From contig NZ_CP147243.1 in the NCBI RefSeq assembly GCF_037198285.1, forward strand, positions 496,001 to 560,000: a stretch of DNA of 64,000 nucleotides, written 5' to 3'. The DNA comes from Haladaptatus sp. DJG-WS-42. Lineage in GTDB: Archaea > Halobacteriota > Halobacteria > Halobacteriales > Halococcaceae. The notes beneath the pieces are model-generated. The model was not told the origin of the DNA and did not search any database. It worked only from the letters and a program-made list of their open reading frames with translations. Positions 33,211-43,000 of this stretch are shown here, piece after piece. The position numbers and the translations under genes are program-made. The first letter of the stretch is position 1. Every line of letters starts with the position of its first letter.

Positions 33211-34458
33211 CTACCAACTGCTCAGTGCCTGTGAGCCGTGGGTGGCGTAGAGAATCCCCGCGAACGTGAGCACGCCCGAGATGGCCGCCACGCCGCCGAG
33301 GTAGAACACCCATTCGATGCCGAAACTGGCCCAGAGCAGGCCTGCCGCAATCGGAGCCAGCACGCTCCCCGGTCGCCAGACGAGTTCGCGGATACCGAAA
33401 CTGGACGCCACCCCACCGCCCTCGCTCCCCTCGTCTGCGAACAGCGCCATGCTCGCCGGTTCGCGGAGGCTGTCCGCAACCCCGAGGAGACCACTCAGCG
33501 CAATCAGCGGGAGGAAGGCGGGCGACAGTGGGCCGAGAAACGGGAACGCAGCGGGAGCGCCGAGCCACGCGCCCAGTGCGGGTGAGAACGGGACGGCGAG
33601 TGAGATGAGGCCGTAGAGGCCGCCGCCGATAAAGATGAACCACGCGCGGCCCACGCGGTCTGAGAGCCGTCCCGTGTGTGGCTGGGCGAGCATGTTGGTG
33701 AACTTCTCTGCAACGATGGTCAGGCTCACGGCGAGGGCGCTGTAGGCGAGGCCGCCGCGAAGCGCTGCGACGCCCGCGTAAATCGGAATTCACGTCCGGA
33801 CGAGCGTCACTGCGACGGCATACTGGGCGCGAAAGCTCGTGAGCGTGAGAATCCGCCGATTGAGCGCGAGGTCGGTGAGCGCAAATCCGTCGCCACCCGT
33901 GGTTTCGTCCGGTTCGAGAAACAGCCAGACGCCGAGCGTGGCGGGGACGAGCAGTGCGACGATGACGGCAAAGACAACCTCGAAGCCGTACTGTTCGTAG
34001 AGCACGCCCGCAGAGAGCGTTCCGAGGATACCCGCCGCAAATCGCCACGCGTTTGCCTTGCCGATGTAGTTCGCCCGCTCTGTATCGGGGGCGAGTTCGC
34101 CCACGAGCGAGAGCGCCATCAGGCTGGTTCCGGTGATGGCGAGCCCTTGGAGGCCGCGTGCGAGGAGGAAGCCGCCGGTCGAAGACACCAGCGCGAAGCC
34201 GACGTAGGCCGCGATGCTGATGAGCAGGCTAGCGAGGAGAATGCGGCGTTTGTCGTAGCGGTCGCCGCCGTAGGCGAGTGGGAGCACGGCAACGGCTTGG
34301 GCAAGCGTGAGCGAGGTGACGAACATCCCAAGGACGAATCCAGAGGGATTGAGCAGGTCGATGTACTCAGAGAGCAGCGTCAGCAGCGTCACGAGGCCGA
34401 ATCCGGCGGCAAAGCGGGTGAGATAGAGGGCGGAGAACTGGAGGGAGTCGCGGGTCAC
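33211..34458 (-). pseudogene. MFS transporter gene interrupted by an in-frame TGA
   Basis: Reading from GTG 34456-34458 gives a 12-helix major facilitator with motif A YGGDRYDKRR after helix 2 and a second copy HTGRLSDRVGR after helix 8. The frame is broken at about codon 222 by TGA (33790-33792) between TLVRT and IPIYAGVAALRGGLA; the same frame then continues to 33211 with no shift. Related transporters have Trp in this place, so one TGG to TGA change explains it. The gene is a recent pseudogene, a sequencing error or two expressed halves; the next Met is 20 codons later. The substrate is unknown. Confidence 0.88.
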
Positions 34459-34544
34459 ACTCGAATGGACTGAACAGCGTCGAATAGCCCTTGCGAACGC
34501 GGATGAGCGGCAGGATTTTTCACCGCTCGTCACGGAGGACAGAC

Positions 34545-37211
34545 GTGCATCTACGGGGTCCCGTCGTCGAGGTCGGCGAGAAGCGGTCAGTCAACACGAA
34601 ATACGGAGAGAGTGACTTAGCAGAGGTCACGCTTCGGCCCGAAGACGGGCAGGCAGACCCCGTGAAACTCACGCTCTGGGGGAAGTGGGCAGAAACGGCC
34701 GAGTATCTCGAACCCGGCATGGAGCTCGTCGTGAAGGACGCAGACGAACGCGAGTATCAGGGCGAAACCCAGTTTTCGACCACCGGCGACACCATGGTCG
34801 TGGTCGAACCCACCTTCCTCGTGAACGTGACCGACATCCGCTCGTGGGTACAGTGCCCGCGGATGTACTACCTCAACAAAATCACGGGCATCCCGCTCAA
34901 CTACCCCGTCATCAAAGGGACAATCGTCCACGAGGTGTTCGGGGACCTCCTCCGCGGCGGCAACCTTGACGACGCCGTCGCAGACCGCGTCGAAGAAGCG
35001 GGCTTAGACCTCGGCCTGCTCGAAAAAGACACAGAAGAAGTCCACGAGGACGTGAAAGCCAACGCCCGCGCCATCGAAGGGTGGCTTGCCCAAGGAACGC
35101 TCGGCACCGAAGACGACTGGCGCAGCGAGCAGACGCTCATCAGCCAGACCTACGGCATCAAGGGCCGGGCCGACGCCCTCCGTCGCGGCATGCCCGTCGA
35201 ACTCAAGACGGGGAAGAACACGAATCGAGAACCACGATTTCAGGACAAGGTGCAGGTCGCCTGTTACTCCCTTCTGCTCTCAGACCGCGGCGAGATGCCC
35301 GATACGGGAACCTTGCTCTACACGAAAAACGCCGCCTTAGACCGCGCCGAAGCCTCAGGCGACCTCTCGCCCGCAAAGGAGTTCTCGATGGGCAAGGGCT
35401 TCCTCGCGTTTGTCCTCAGGAAACGCAACGAAATCGCCGCGATGGAGTTCGACATGTCCGTGCCCACGGGCGAGGAGGCGAACGCGAAGTGCGAGTACTG
35501 CTTCGAGCGCGACAGTTGCATGGTCATCGCGGGTCGCCTTGGCCAGCACTCGAAAGCCGGGACGATTGGCGATTCGGTACCTGACGAGGAACGCGACTAC
35601 TTCGAGCAGTTTTACAAACTCGTCGAACACGAACGCCGGGCAGTGCACAGAGAATACGCGAAACTCTGGGAACAGACCGCAGCGGAACGCGCTGACGCCG
35701 ACCTCGCACTCATTGATTTAGAGCCAACCGGCCAACAACAACTCGAAGACGGCCGCTGGGAGAATCATGCGACCTGCGACGACCCAGTCTCAAAGCTGCG
35801 AAACGGGGACTTTGTCCTCGCAAGCGACGGCGACCCAGTGCAAGGCCACGCCGAACTTGGGCGTATCACGAAACTCGGCTCCGAAATCACAGTCGTCACC
35901 GACGAACCCCTCTCACTCCGCCGCCTCGACGTGTACCCCTCCGAACTCTCCGCAGACCGCATGCTCGTCGCGCTCCACGACGCCATCTTGACGGGCGAAG
36001 AACGGCGCAAAGACATCCTCTTTGGCCGTCGAGAACCCGCATTCCGCGACGAAGAAGTCACGTACATCGACAACAACGACTCGCAGAACGCGGCGGTGAA
36101 CCTTGCGGTGACCGCAGAAGACTGCGCGCTCGTCCACGGGCCGCCGGGAACCGGAAAGACGTACACTATCGCGCGCATCATCCGCGCCCTAGTGGAGCGA
36201 GGCGATCGCGTCCTGCTCTCTGCGTTCACGAATCGAGCGGTGGACAACGCGCTCGAAGCCCTTCGTGACCAAGGCTTCGAAGACTTCGTCCGCGTCGGCT
36301 CCGAAAACGGCGTGCGCCACGACATGCAGGACAAGCGCTTGGAGACGCGCGGTGAGCCAACCGTGCAAGCCGCGAAAATCACCGACGCGCCGGTCGTCGC
36401 CGCCACAACCGCGGCCTGTGGCTCCCGCGTCATGCGCGAACAGGAGTTCGACGTGGCCCTCGTAGACGAGGCCGCCCAACTCACCGAACCGGGAACGCTC
36501 GCGGCCATCAATTTGGCTGAAAAATTCGTCCTCGTTGGCGACCACGAACAGCTCCCACCGGTCGTTCAGTCAGAGCCGGAAGACGAGGACGGCGACCTCT
36601 CGCTGTCGCTGTTCGAGCGCCTCCACGACCAGTTCCCCGAGGCGTCGGTGATGCTCGACCGCCAATATCGCATGGCACAGAAGATTCAGGCGTTTTCCTC
36701 CAGAGAGTTCTACGGCGGCAAACTCCGCCCGGCCACGCCCGAGGTGGCTGCCCAGCGCATCGAGCAACTGGCTGGCGTCGATACCGCCAAACTCCCCGAC
36801 CACCTCACCGATACCGTTTCGTTTGTCGACCCCGACGGAACCGCACGCGGGAACACGAACCCGGACGAGGCGAAGGCGGTCGCGGACGTGGTCGCGGCCT
36901 ACGCGGATGCAGGCGTCCCACACGCAGACATCGGCGTCATCGCGCCGTACCGGGCGCAGGTGGCGGAGATTTCGAGAACCGTGCCCGAAACCGTCGCTGT
37001 GGACACCGTAGACCGCTTCCAGGGGTCGAGCAAGGAAGTTATCATCGTCTCCTTTGTCACCACAGAAACGCTCGACAGCCCCATCTTCAAAGACCACCGT
37101 CGCGTGAACGTGGCGCTGACGCGGGCGAAGAAGGCGCTCGTGCTCGTCGGGGACGCAAACGCGCTCTCGACGATGGACTTGTACGCGCGGATGGTTGCGT
37201 GGGCGCGGTAG
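34545..37211 (+). CDS. dna2: Dna2-like nuclease-helicase with Fe-S cluster
   Basis: 888 residues from GTG 34545, chosen because GGAGG ends seven bases before it and HLRGPVVEVG is the usual N-terminus; longer starts at TTG 34491 and ATG 34503 are weaker. An OB-fold region (1-85) precedes a RecB/Cas4-like nuclease with Cys104 (VQCPRMYY), the KGRADALRRGMPVELKTGK active site and the CEYCFERDSC cluster ligands. The SF1 helicase follows: Walker [12 protein letters not shown] (about 531), DEAAQ (about 641) and VDRFQGSSKEVIIVSFV. It is probably involved in processing flaps or resected DNA ends. Confidence 0.93.
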   Translation: MHLRGPVVEVGEKRSVNTKYGESDLAEVTLRPEDGQADPVKLTLWGKWAETAEYLEPGMELVVKDADEREYQGETQFSTTGDTMVVVEPTFLVNVTDIRSWVQCPRMYYLNKITGIPLNYPVIKGTIVHEVFGDLLRGGNLDDAVADRVEEAGLDLGLLEKDTEEVHEDVKANARAIEGWLAQGTLGTEDDWRSEQTLISQTYGIKGRADALRRGMPVELKTGKNTNREPRFQDKVQVACYSLLLSDRGEMPDTGTLLYTKNAALDRAEASGDLSPAKEFSMGKGFLAFVLRKRNEIAAMEFDMSVPTGEEANAKCEYCFERDSCMVIAGRLGQHSKAGTIGDSVPDEERDYFEQFYKLVEHERRAVHREYAKLWEQTAAERADADLALIDLEPTGQQQLEDGRWENHATCDDPVSKLRNGDFVLASDGDPVQGHAELGRITKLGSEITVVTDEPLSLRRLDVYPSELSADRMLVALHDAILTGEERRKDILFGRREPAFRDEEVTYIDNNDSQNAAVNLAVTAEDCALVHGPPGTGKTYTIARIIRALVERGDRVLLSAFTNRAVDNALEALRDQGFEDFVRVGSENGVRHDMQDKRLETRGEPTVQAAKITDAPVVAATTAACGSRVMREQEFDVALVDEAAQLTEPGTLAAINLAEKFVLVGDHEQLPPVVQSEPEDEDGDLSLSLFERLHDQFPEASVMLDRQYRMAQKIQAFSSREFYGGKLRPATPEVAAQRIEQLAGVDTAKLPDHLTDTVSFVDPDGTARGNTNPDEAKAVADVVAAYADAGVPHADIGVIAPYRAQVAEISRTVPETVAVDTVDRFQGSSKEVIIVSFVTTETLDSPIFKDHRRVNVALTRAKKALVLVGDANALSTMDLYARMVAWAR

Positions 37212-37252
37212 CGAGGAAAACTCCTTTTCCGCAGGCGAGCGTCTGATTCAGT

Positions 37253-38011
37253 ATGCGACTCACGTTTCTCGGAACCGGGAGCGCGATGCCCACCGGCGAA
37301 CGCGCCCAGACCGGCATCCTGCTCGAATCGGACGGCGAACGACTACTCGTCGATTGTGGCAGCGGCGTCCTCCACGCGCTCGCCCGCACCGAAGTAGGGT
37401 ACGAAGGCGTGGATACCGTCCTCCTGACCCACCACCACTTAGACCACGTCGCAGACCTCCTGCCCCTGCTCAAAGCCCGCTGGCTCGCGGGCGAAGAAAC
37501 GCTGACAGTCGTCGGGCCGCGCGGCACCGCAGACCTCGTGACTGGACTGCTCGACGTCCACGACTACCTCAAAGAAAAGGTTGACGTAGACTTCGAAGAA
37601 GTCGGCCCCGACGCTCCATTTTCGCTCAACGGGTTCGACATCACCGCGATGGAGACCATCCACTCGATGTACTGCCTCGCCTATCGGTTTACGCCAGAAA
37701 ATGGCGGCCCCGTGTTCACGTTCTCGGGCGATTCGGAAGCGTTCCGCGAGCTAGCCGAGTTCGCCGAGGGGTCTGCAGTCCTCGCCCACGACTGCTCGTT
37801 CCCCGACGAGATCGACGTGTCGAACCACCCGACGCCGAGCCAACTGGGCGAATCGCTCTCCGGACTCGACATCGGGCGCGTGTATCTCACCCATCTCTAT
37901 CCGCACACGAACAACAAGCACCGCGAGATGCTCGACTCGATTGGTAAACACTACGAGGGTGACGTTCGGTTCGCAAAAGACGGCCTGTCGCTCGGTATCG
38001 GCGAAGAGTAA
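37253..38011 (+). CDS. MBL-fold hydrolase, RNase Z-like
   Basis: 252 residues. The fold begins MRLTFLGTGSAMPTG, with metal motif THHHLDHVADL (about 63-73), later His in METIHSMYC, Asp in FTFSGDSEAF and the terminal His in YLTHLYPHT. This is the elaC/arylsulfatase branch of the metallo-beta-lactamase fold, but the tRNA-binding exosite arm of true RNase Z is not obvious. It is likely a phosphodiesterase or related hydrolase. It lies 41 bases downstream of the Dna2 gene and may share its transcript. Confidence 0.87.
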   Translation: MRLTFLGTGSAMPTGERAQTGILLESDGERLLVDCGSGVLHALARTEVGYEGVDTVLLTHHHLDHVADLLPLLKARWLAGEETLTVVGPRGTADLVTGLLDVHDYLKEKVDVDFEEVGPDAPFSLNGFDITAMETIHSMYCLAYRFTPENGGPVFTFSGDSEAFRELAEFAEGSAVLAHDCSFPDEIDVSNHPTPSQLGESLSGLDIGRVYLTHLYPHTNNKHREMLDSIGKHYEGDVRFAKDGLSLGIGEE

Positions 38012-38074
38012 CGAGCGATTGTTTCTGTCAGAGACAGCCGAAAACTTATGCCAATTGGTTGATTTTTCTGGTTC

Positions 38075-38503
38075 GTGCTCTCTGCTCGCCGGATTCTACG
38101 TACCGTCTTCTTTGCGGGGTTGTTCCTCTCAATCGGCGCGTTTGCGAGTCCCGCATTCGTCTCGACTGACGGAACCTACACGATGACGTACACTGGGAGT
38201 GATTTTCAGGCAGATGCGATTCACGACTCGGCCTATTTTTGGAGCGACTTGGGAGACATGTCGCAGGATGCAGTGAAAGCGGCGAAAGAAGACGGCCAAA
38301 CGACCGTTTCAGAGAGGTACCAATACGTCGCTGTACCTGAAGACAAACAGTTCTCGGTCATCAGAGACGAGGCTGTCTATCAGTACAGAATTGACCACAC
38401 GTACGACAACGAATGGCTCGACTTTCGAGACGAGGCAATGGCCGCAGGCGGCGTGCTGATGGTGCTCGTCGTCATCGTCGGAAATCTCCGCCACTACCGC
38501 TGA
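38075..38503 (+). CDS. Two-helix membrane-anchored protein
   Basis: 142 residues from GTG 38075. A first helix lies near residues 8-28, ending SPAFVSTDG, which may also be cleaved as a signal; a soluble region of about 80 residues follows, mostly polar with several Tyr (SERYQYVAVPEDK), and a C-terminal helix near 120-136 ends with NLRHYR. A membrane topology with an extracytoplasmic domain is predicted. Function unknown. It converges on pelA three bases later. Confidence 0.65.
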   Translation: MLSARRILRTVFFAGLFLSIGAFASPAFVSTDGTYTMTYTGSDFQADAIHDSAYFWSDLGDMSQDAVKAAKEDGQTTVSERYQYVAVPEDKQFSVIRDEAVYQYRIDHTYDNEWLDFRDEAMAAGGVLMVLVVIVGNLRHYR

Positions 38504-38506
38504 ATC

Positions 38507-39574
38507 TTACTGCAACCGATATCGGAGAATTGCTGCGATACCCCCGAGATTCGAGAGCTGTTCGCCCGGTGGGAACTCACTCGAAAAGACAGTTACGCCG
38601 CCGCCTTTTTGTTCGACTTCTTGAATCAGGTCGTTCACGTCGAAGGCCCACTCGCCCTGCCCGCCGCGTTCCATGCGGAGGCGTTCGTCGAGGATGAGCA
38701 GGTTTTCGACTGCGCCGTAGTCTGAAGCTTTCTGGACTTGTTCGACGCCGTAGGCGGCTTTCGCGTCCTGTGCGATGTTCTCCATCAGCGTGTCGATGAG
38801 TCCTGCTTCCTCTGCGATTCTGGTTTCGGCTTGCACCTCGTCCACCGCGCCGCGTTTCAGTACTTCGTGGACGCCGCGGTCGCCAACGGCGCTCGTATCG
38901 ACCATCGTGATTTTGTCGGCGATGTCTTTCGCGTTCTCTTGGAGGAACTTGAGTGCGTCCTGTTTGGTGAATCCCGGTCCCGCGAGGATGATTGCATCCA
39001 CTTCAAGATGCGAGAGAACGCTCGCAATTTCCTCGAACAGCTCGCTCCTCGCACGGGCGAACTCGCCTTTCCCGGTCGGCCCGGAGATGGAGGCGTACTC
39101 GTCGGTGCCGTACTGGGCAACCGTATGGACGTAGGCTTGGGCTTCTTCGACGGTGACGATGGCCACGTCGGGATTCTCGGTGGCTTCGACGGCGTCTTCG
39201 AGGCGGTCGAGTTGGTCTGCTTTCCACACCTTTTCGACGGTGAGTTCTTCGCGCTCTTCGACGTTCAGCGTGTGGTGGAAGCCGAGTTGGTCTTCTCTCG
39301 AACAGCCCACAATCGTCCCGCTCACCCGCAGGCGGTTTGCGAACTTGTGGAACTCCGTTTCGTCTACGTCGAGGGTGACGTTCATCGGTTCGCGCTCGCC
39401 GCCCGTGTCGCGCATCATGTCGTCGTCGCGCTGGATGCGGCGTGTCGTGTCCCCCGAGACGTGGTCTCCCGGCTCTAAAATATAGGTGAGATGCCAGAGG
39501 TCATCGAGGCTTTCCGGCACGAGCACGATGCGCTCGCGGCCGCCCTCTGTCCGTGTCCGACTGGCGATTCGCAT
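38507..39574 (-). CDS. pelA: Pelota (archaeal Dom34), ribosome rescue factor
   Basis: 355 residues. Pelota enters the empty A site of stalled ribosomes and, with an ABCE1-type ATPase, splits them. The N-terminal Sm-like domain (1-130) begins [21 protein letters not shown], the middle domain contains [18 protein letters not shown] and [18 protein letters not shown], and the C-terminal domain has [17 protein letters not shown]. The GGQ motif of release factors is absent, as expected. RqcH, acting later in the same pathway, is encoded 1.3 kb away. Confidence 0.97.
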   Translation of the reverse strand: MRIASRTRTEGGRERIVLVPESLDDLWHLTYILEPGDHVSGDTTRRIQRDDDMMRDTGGEREPMNVTLDVDETEFHKFANRLRVSGTIVGCSREDQLGFHHTLNVEEREELTVEKVWKADQLDRLEDAVEATENPDVAIVTVEEAQAYVHTVAQYGTDEYASISGPTGKGEFARARSELFEEIASVLSHLEVDAIILAGPGFTKQDALKFLQENAKDIADKITMVDTSAVGDRGVHEVLKRGAVDEVQAETRIAEEAGLIDTLMENIAQDAKAAYGVEQVQKASDYGAVENLLILDERLRMERGGQGEWAFDVNDLIQEVEQKGGGVTVFSSEFPPGEQLSNLGGIAAILRYRLQ

Positions 39575-39640
39575 TAATCAATACTTGTATTCAAGGATTA
39601 AATGCTCTCTCAATCGAATTTTAAGAATTAACTGACGAGA

Positions 39641-40129
39641 TTATTCTGCAGATCCAGATTTTGTTTTCGGCGTTTCTCGAACAACAACCGTCCCTGCTAA
39701 CCGATCCCCAATGCGTTGCCGTTTATCCGACATTGCCATTACAATGAAGCCAACAAGGTAGTAGAATAATCCATCAATTATTTCTAAGAGATTTCTAACT
39801 AATGCTGACCCCATATTGCAGGCCTCACCGTTCTCTTTAACCACTTTTATCCCAAAAAGACGCTTACCAATAGTTTGTCCATCCCAAACACCTTCGAGAA
39901 GGAACCCATAAAAGAAACTAGCCAAAAATCCACCAAACAGACCAATGAGTCCGAATCCCGCAACGGCACCTTCATCGCCACCTCCAATTAATCCTCCAAA
40001 TCCGCTAAATAGGTAGAATACTAGGAAAAACAGCATAACGATTATTATTGTGTCTACTATTTGAGCACCAATTCGAGCACCAATTACGTCACTATCATCT
40101 CGAGTTGGTGGTTGTTGATAACCTGACAT
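39641..40129 (-). CDS. RDD-family membrane protein, AT-rich
   Basis: 162 residues from ATG 40127-40129. After a short Gln/Pro-rich N-terminus the RDD signature occurs as IGARIGAQIVDTIII, followed by three hydrophobic segments (about 25-48, 55-82 and 110-132) and the typical DGQTIGKRLFGIKVV and RQRIGDRLAGTVVV. RDD proteins are small membrane proteins, some involved in sodium/proton exchange. The gene and its flanks (39580-40400) are clearly AT-richer than the genes around them, suggesting foreign origin or relaxed composition. Confidence 0.88.
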   Translation of the reverse strand: MSGYQQPPTRDDSDVIGARIGAQIVDTIIIVMLFFLVFYLFSGFGGLIGGGDEGAVAGFGLIGLFGGFLASFFYGFLLEGVWDGQTIGKRLFGIKVVKENGEACNMGSALVRNLLEIIDGLFYYLVGFIVMAMSDKRQRIGDRLAGTVVVRETPKTKSGSAE

Positions 40130-40406
40130 CAAAAATGATGACTGTCTCAAAGGTAATAAAAATGTTGGCGAGCTTATTTTTCCACACAATCATATAATAG
40201 GTACTCATCTTTTTAAATAGTGCGGCGCAAATCTATTCGAGACTTTGATACTCTTAAAATTGTTTTCCTCAGTCAGGTTCGTCAATCCAACCAATTACAT
40301 TCAGCATTAATGGAATATGAACCGATATCCAGCGCCAAAATAATCAATTCAAAGAAATGTAAGTAGTTCATACCAATAGCCATACCACCCCCTCGTTCTA
40401 GGGTCT
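40130..40406. other. AT-rich intergenic stretch, no gene seen
   Basis: This 277-base spacer between divergent RDD and DUF4870 genes has many A/T runs, including TTTTTAAATA at about 40211-40220, and no open frame with coding character. It may contain promoters for both flanking genes; no strong hairpin or repeat was noticed. Confidence 0.6.
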
Positions 40407-40838
40407 ATGGCTACTGAAACCTCACAACCAGTTGACGAACCACAAATGTCCCAACAGTCGGGAACCGGCCTCGACGAGAACGTCGGCGGTGCGCTTTCTT
40501 ACGTACTCGGCTTCATCACGGGTATCATCATGTACTTCGTGGAACCCGAAAACGAGTTCGTGCGCTTCCACGCCGCACAGAGCATCGCGCTCTCTGCCGT
40601 CCTCATCGTCGTGAGCATCGTCTTGAGCGTTATCTCGACGCTCATCACATCGTTGTTCTTCGTCAATAGCGCCGGGACGTTCGCGCTGTTCAGCATCCTG
40701 TCACTCATCGTTGGCCTCATCTACCTCGTGTTCGCCGTGGGCTCGTTCGCCCTCTGGATTTACATGATGGTTCGGGCCTACCAGGGACAGACCCCACGTA
40801 TCCCGATTGCAGCGAGCATCGCAGACCGGATGGTCTAA
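40407..40838 (+). CDS. DUF4870-family membrane protein
   Basis: 143 residues. The N-terminal 25 residues are polar; hydrophobic segments near 30-48, 58-90 and 100-128 follow. The family pattern is visible as GGALSYVLGFITGIIMYFVEPENEFVRFHAAQS, with GLIYLVFAVGSFALWIYMMVRAYQGQ before the end. DUF4870 (Tic20-like) proteins are of unknown function. The base composition is that of the host, unlike the divergent RDD gene. The end overlaps the convergent rqcH by four bases. Confidence 0.92.
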   Translation: MATETSQPVDEPQMSQQSGTGLDENVGGALSYVLGFITGIIMYFVEPENEFVRFHAAQSIALSAVLIVVSIVLSVISTLITSLFFVNSAGTFALFSILSLIVGLIYLVFAVGSFALWIYMMVRAYQGQTPRIPIAASIADRMV

Positions 40839-42943
40839 TCGCGCATCCGACTCCCGCCGGGCGGGAGGAACTCCTGGATTTTATCCGGTGACGCCACCTT
40901 CCGCACGAACGACGTGTCCGCAAAGCGCTCGCGGAACTCGCGATAACACATCTTCGCCATGTCGTTTTGGGCGTACTGTCCGGGTTCGAGTTCGATGTAC
41001 GTCTCAGCCTGCTCTTTGATGGCAGACGGCGGGCCGCCGATGACCTCCGTACGCGGTTCACAGCGAATCCCCACAGCAACGCCGACCTCGGTGTTCTTGA
41101 AGTAGGTTCGGTCGCCGCGGATGGTGAACGCACCCTTCTCTAAGTATTCGCCGCTCTCTGGCGTTTTCGACACCTGGTCTTTGTTCACCATGTATGCCTC
41201 GTCGGCAAAGCGACCGTCTTTCCAGACCGACGAGTAGGAGACAGCGAACTGGGCGGCCTCCTTCTTACTCTGTTCGGGGATGTCCACGTCGCGGGCTGGT
41301 TCGCTTGGGCCGGTTGCCTTCAGAATCGTGATGGGGCCGCCGTGGGCCTGCGTGTGGAAGAACAGGTCGCCTTTGTCGAGATACTTCTTTACGAGTTCCT
41401 CGTTGTCGTCTGCGTTGCGCCCGCCGATGACGAGAAAGCCGTCGCTCGTGTGGAACCAGCGAAAGCGCTCGTACCACTGTTCGTTCTTTCGAATCGGAAT
41501 CGACTGGAGTGAGAGCCAATCGGCCTCTTCTTTGTCTTCGGCTGGGTCGTCCGGCTCCGCATCCCCGGCTTCCCACTCGTCGCGCTGGCGTTTGATCGAC
41601 GCCAACTCTTCGCGAGTGTCCTCGACGGCGGCGAGCGCGCCCTCTTTCTTTTCTGCGATTCGCTTCGCCTCGGTGTAGAGGCGGTCTGCGTTGTGTTCGA
41701 CGCCTTGGGTCGTGTCGAGGTCGATTGTGTAGTCGTCGATGGTAATTGTCACCGTCGCCGTCGAGCCATCGACGTTCTCAACCGCCTCTGCGGCGGGAAT
41801 TTCTCGCTCCGTCCCTTCCTCGAACTTCGCTTCGATTTCGCGCCACGGAACACCCTCGTCACGCGCGCCACGGACGGTCGAGAGAATGTCGTTTACGAGG
41901 TCGTACTCGCGGTAGAGCAACTCCGCGCGCTCGCGCTCTGCGTCCGCCTGCTCGTCGAACCCGGAGATGGCCTGCTCTTGTTGCTCGATGATGCGCTGTT
42001 GGCGCTCGATGCGCTCTTCGAAGTCGGGGCGATTGCTCCCGGCGCTTTGTTTCGGTTTGCCGCGCTGTTCTGCGTCGTCGGCTTCGAGGCGCATGAAGTA
42101 CTCATCAAGCGCGTCGTTGAACGTCGGGAACGACTCCTCATCGAACTCGCCGTGTTCTTCGAGGGGAATCGGCGTCACGTCAACCGGGCGGTCGTCTTCG
42201 GTGTAGAGTCGCGGCTCGATGTTGCCCGGATTGAGCGAGTCTTTGAGCCGACCGAGTGCGTCATAGAGCGCCTCGAAGTCCTCTTCGGTCGCGTCGTCGA
42301 TGTCCACCACTTTCTCGACACCAGCGCGGGTACAGAGTTCCTCAGCATAGAGGCCACCGAAGTTGAGTTGCGTCGCAAGCGTCCGCACGAGGTCAGTGTC
42401 GGATTGCTCCATCTTCGCCACGAACTGCTCGTAACTCGCCTTGAACGGGTGAAAGCGCGAAGACGGGAACTCGTAAATCGAACCCGGTGCGACCGTCCGC
42501 GACTTCAGGCGGACGGTTTCGAGGCTGCTGATGACCTCTCGGTCTTCGTTGAGCACGGCGATGTTCCCCTGCCCGAATAGCTCTGCGACGATGGTCGTGT
42601 TCTGGTCTTCGCGAGTGAAGTGAAAGGAGAGGATGCGGTCGAACTCGAACTGTTCGACGCCGGCGAAATCCGCACCCGACAGTCGGTTTCTCAGCATCAT
42701 CGCGAAGTTCGGCGGGCGACCCGGCGCGTCCGGAACGTGTTCGGGCGCGAGGAGGTGGGCGCGCTTTTGCTCGCCAACTTCGATCATCAACTCGATGCGC
42801 CCCCGCTCGAAATCACGCATCTTCAGCCGGAGCAGGTCGTCGTCGTAGAGGTAGGCCTTGTCGACTTTGGCCCCCTCGTACGACCCGAACTCCGTGACGA
42901 GCGCGGCGAGGTCAACGCTCGTCAGTTCCCGTTTCTGGTCCAT
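40835..42943 (-). CDS. rqcH: RqcH/NEMF-family ribosome quality control protein
   Basis: 702 residues from ATG 42941-42943 (MDQKRELTSVD); ATG 42950-42952 is an alternative. NFACT-N is followed by helix-hairpin-helix and long coiled coils (about 300-480), the DEWEAGD linker and NFACT-R (about 480-620), with FRWFHTSDGFLVIGGRNADDNE and HGGPITILKATGP. RqcH proteins bind the split 50S subunit carrying stalled nascent chains and add C-terminal Ala tails. The neighbouring pelota gene acts in the same rescue pathway. The end overlaps DUF4870 by four bases. Confidence 0.95.
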   Translation of the reverse strand: MDQKRELTSVDLAALVTEFGSYEGAKVDKAYLYDDDLLRLKMRDFERGRIELMIEVGEQKRAHLLAPEHVPDAPGRPPNFAMMLRNRLSGADFAGVEQFEFDRILSFHFTREDQNTTIVAELFGQGNIAVLNEDREVISSLETVRLKSRTVAPGSIYEFPSSRFHPFKASYEQFVAKMEQSDTDLVRTLATQLNFGGLYAEELCTRAGVEKVVDIDDATEEDFEALYDALGRLKDSLNPGNIEPRLYTEDDRPVDVTPIPLEEHGEFDEESFPTFNDALDEYFMRLEADDAEQRGKPKQSAGSNRPDFEERIERQQRIIEQQEQAISGFDEQADAERERAELLYREYDLVNDILSTVRGARDEGVPWREIEAKFEEGTEREIPAAEAVENVDGSTATVTITIDDYTIDLDTTQGVEHNADRLYTEAKRIAEKKEGALAAVEDTREELASIKRQRDEWEAGDAEPDDPAEDKEEADWLSLQSIPIRKNEQWYERFRWFHTSDGFLVIGGRNADDNEELVKKYLDKGDLFFHTQAHGGPITILKATGPSEPARDVDIPEQSKKEAAQFAVSYSSVWKDGRFADEAYMVNKDQVSKTPESGEYLEKGAFTIRGDRTYFKNTEVGVAVGIRCEPRTEVIGGPPSAIKEQAETYIELEPGQYAQNDMAKMCYREFRERFADTSFVRKVASPDKIQEFLPPGGSRMRD

Positions 42944-43000
42944 ATCCGACAAAGCGGGTGAATTGGGAAAGGTATGTCGCTATGGCGAGTCCAAAAAAGG

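Noticed and set aside
33790-33792. TGA as selenocysteine in the MFS gene
   Set aside because: Selenocysteine use is unknown in haloarchaea, MFS proteins have Trp here, and no SECIS-like structure was noticed.
33203-34048. 281-residue Arg/His-rich frame on the minus strand
   Set aside because: It is a different frame over the MFS pseudogene; the hydrophobic frame with motif A is the true one.
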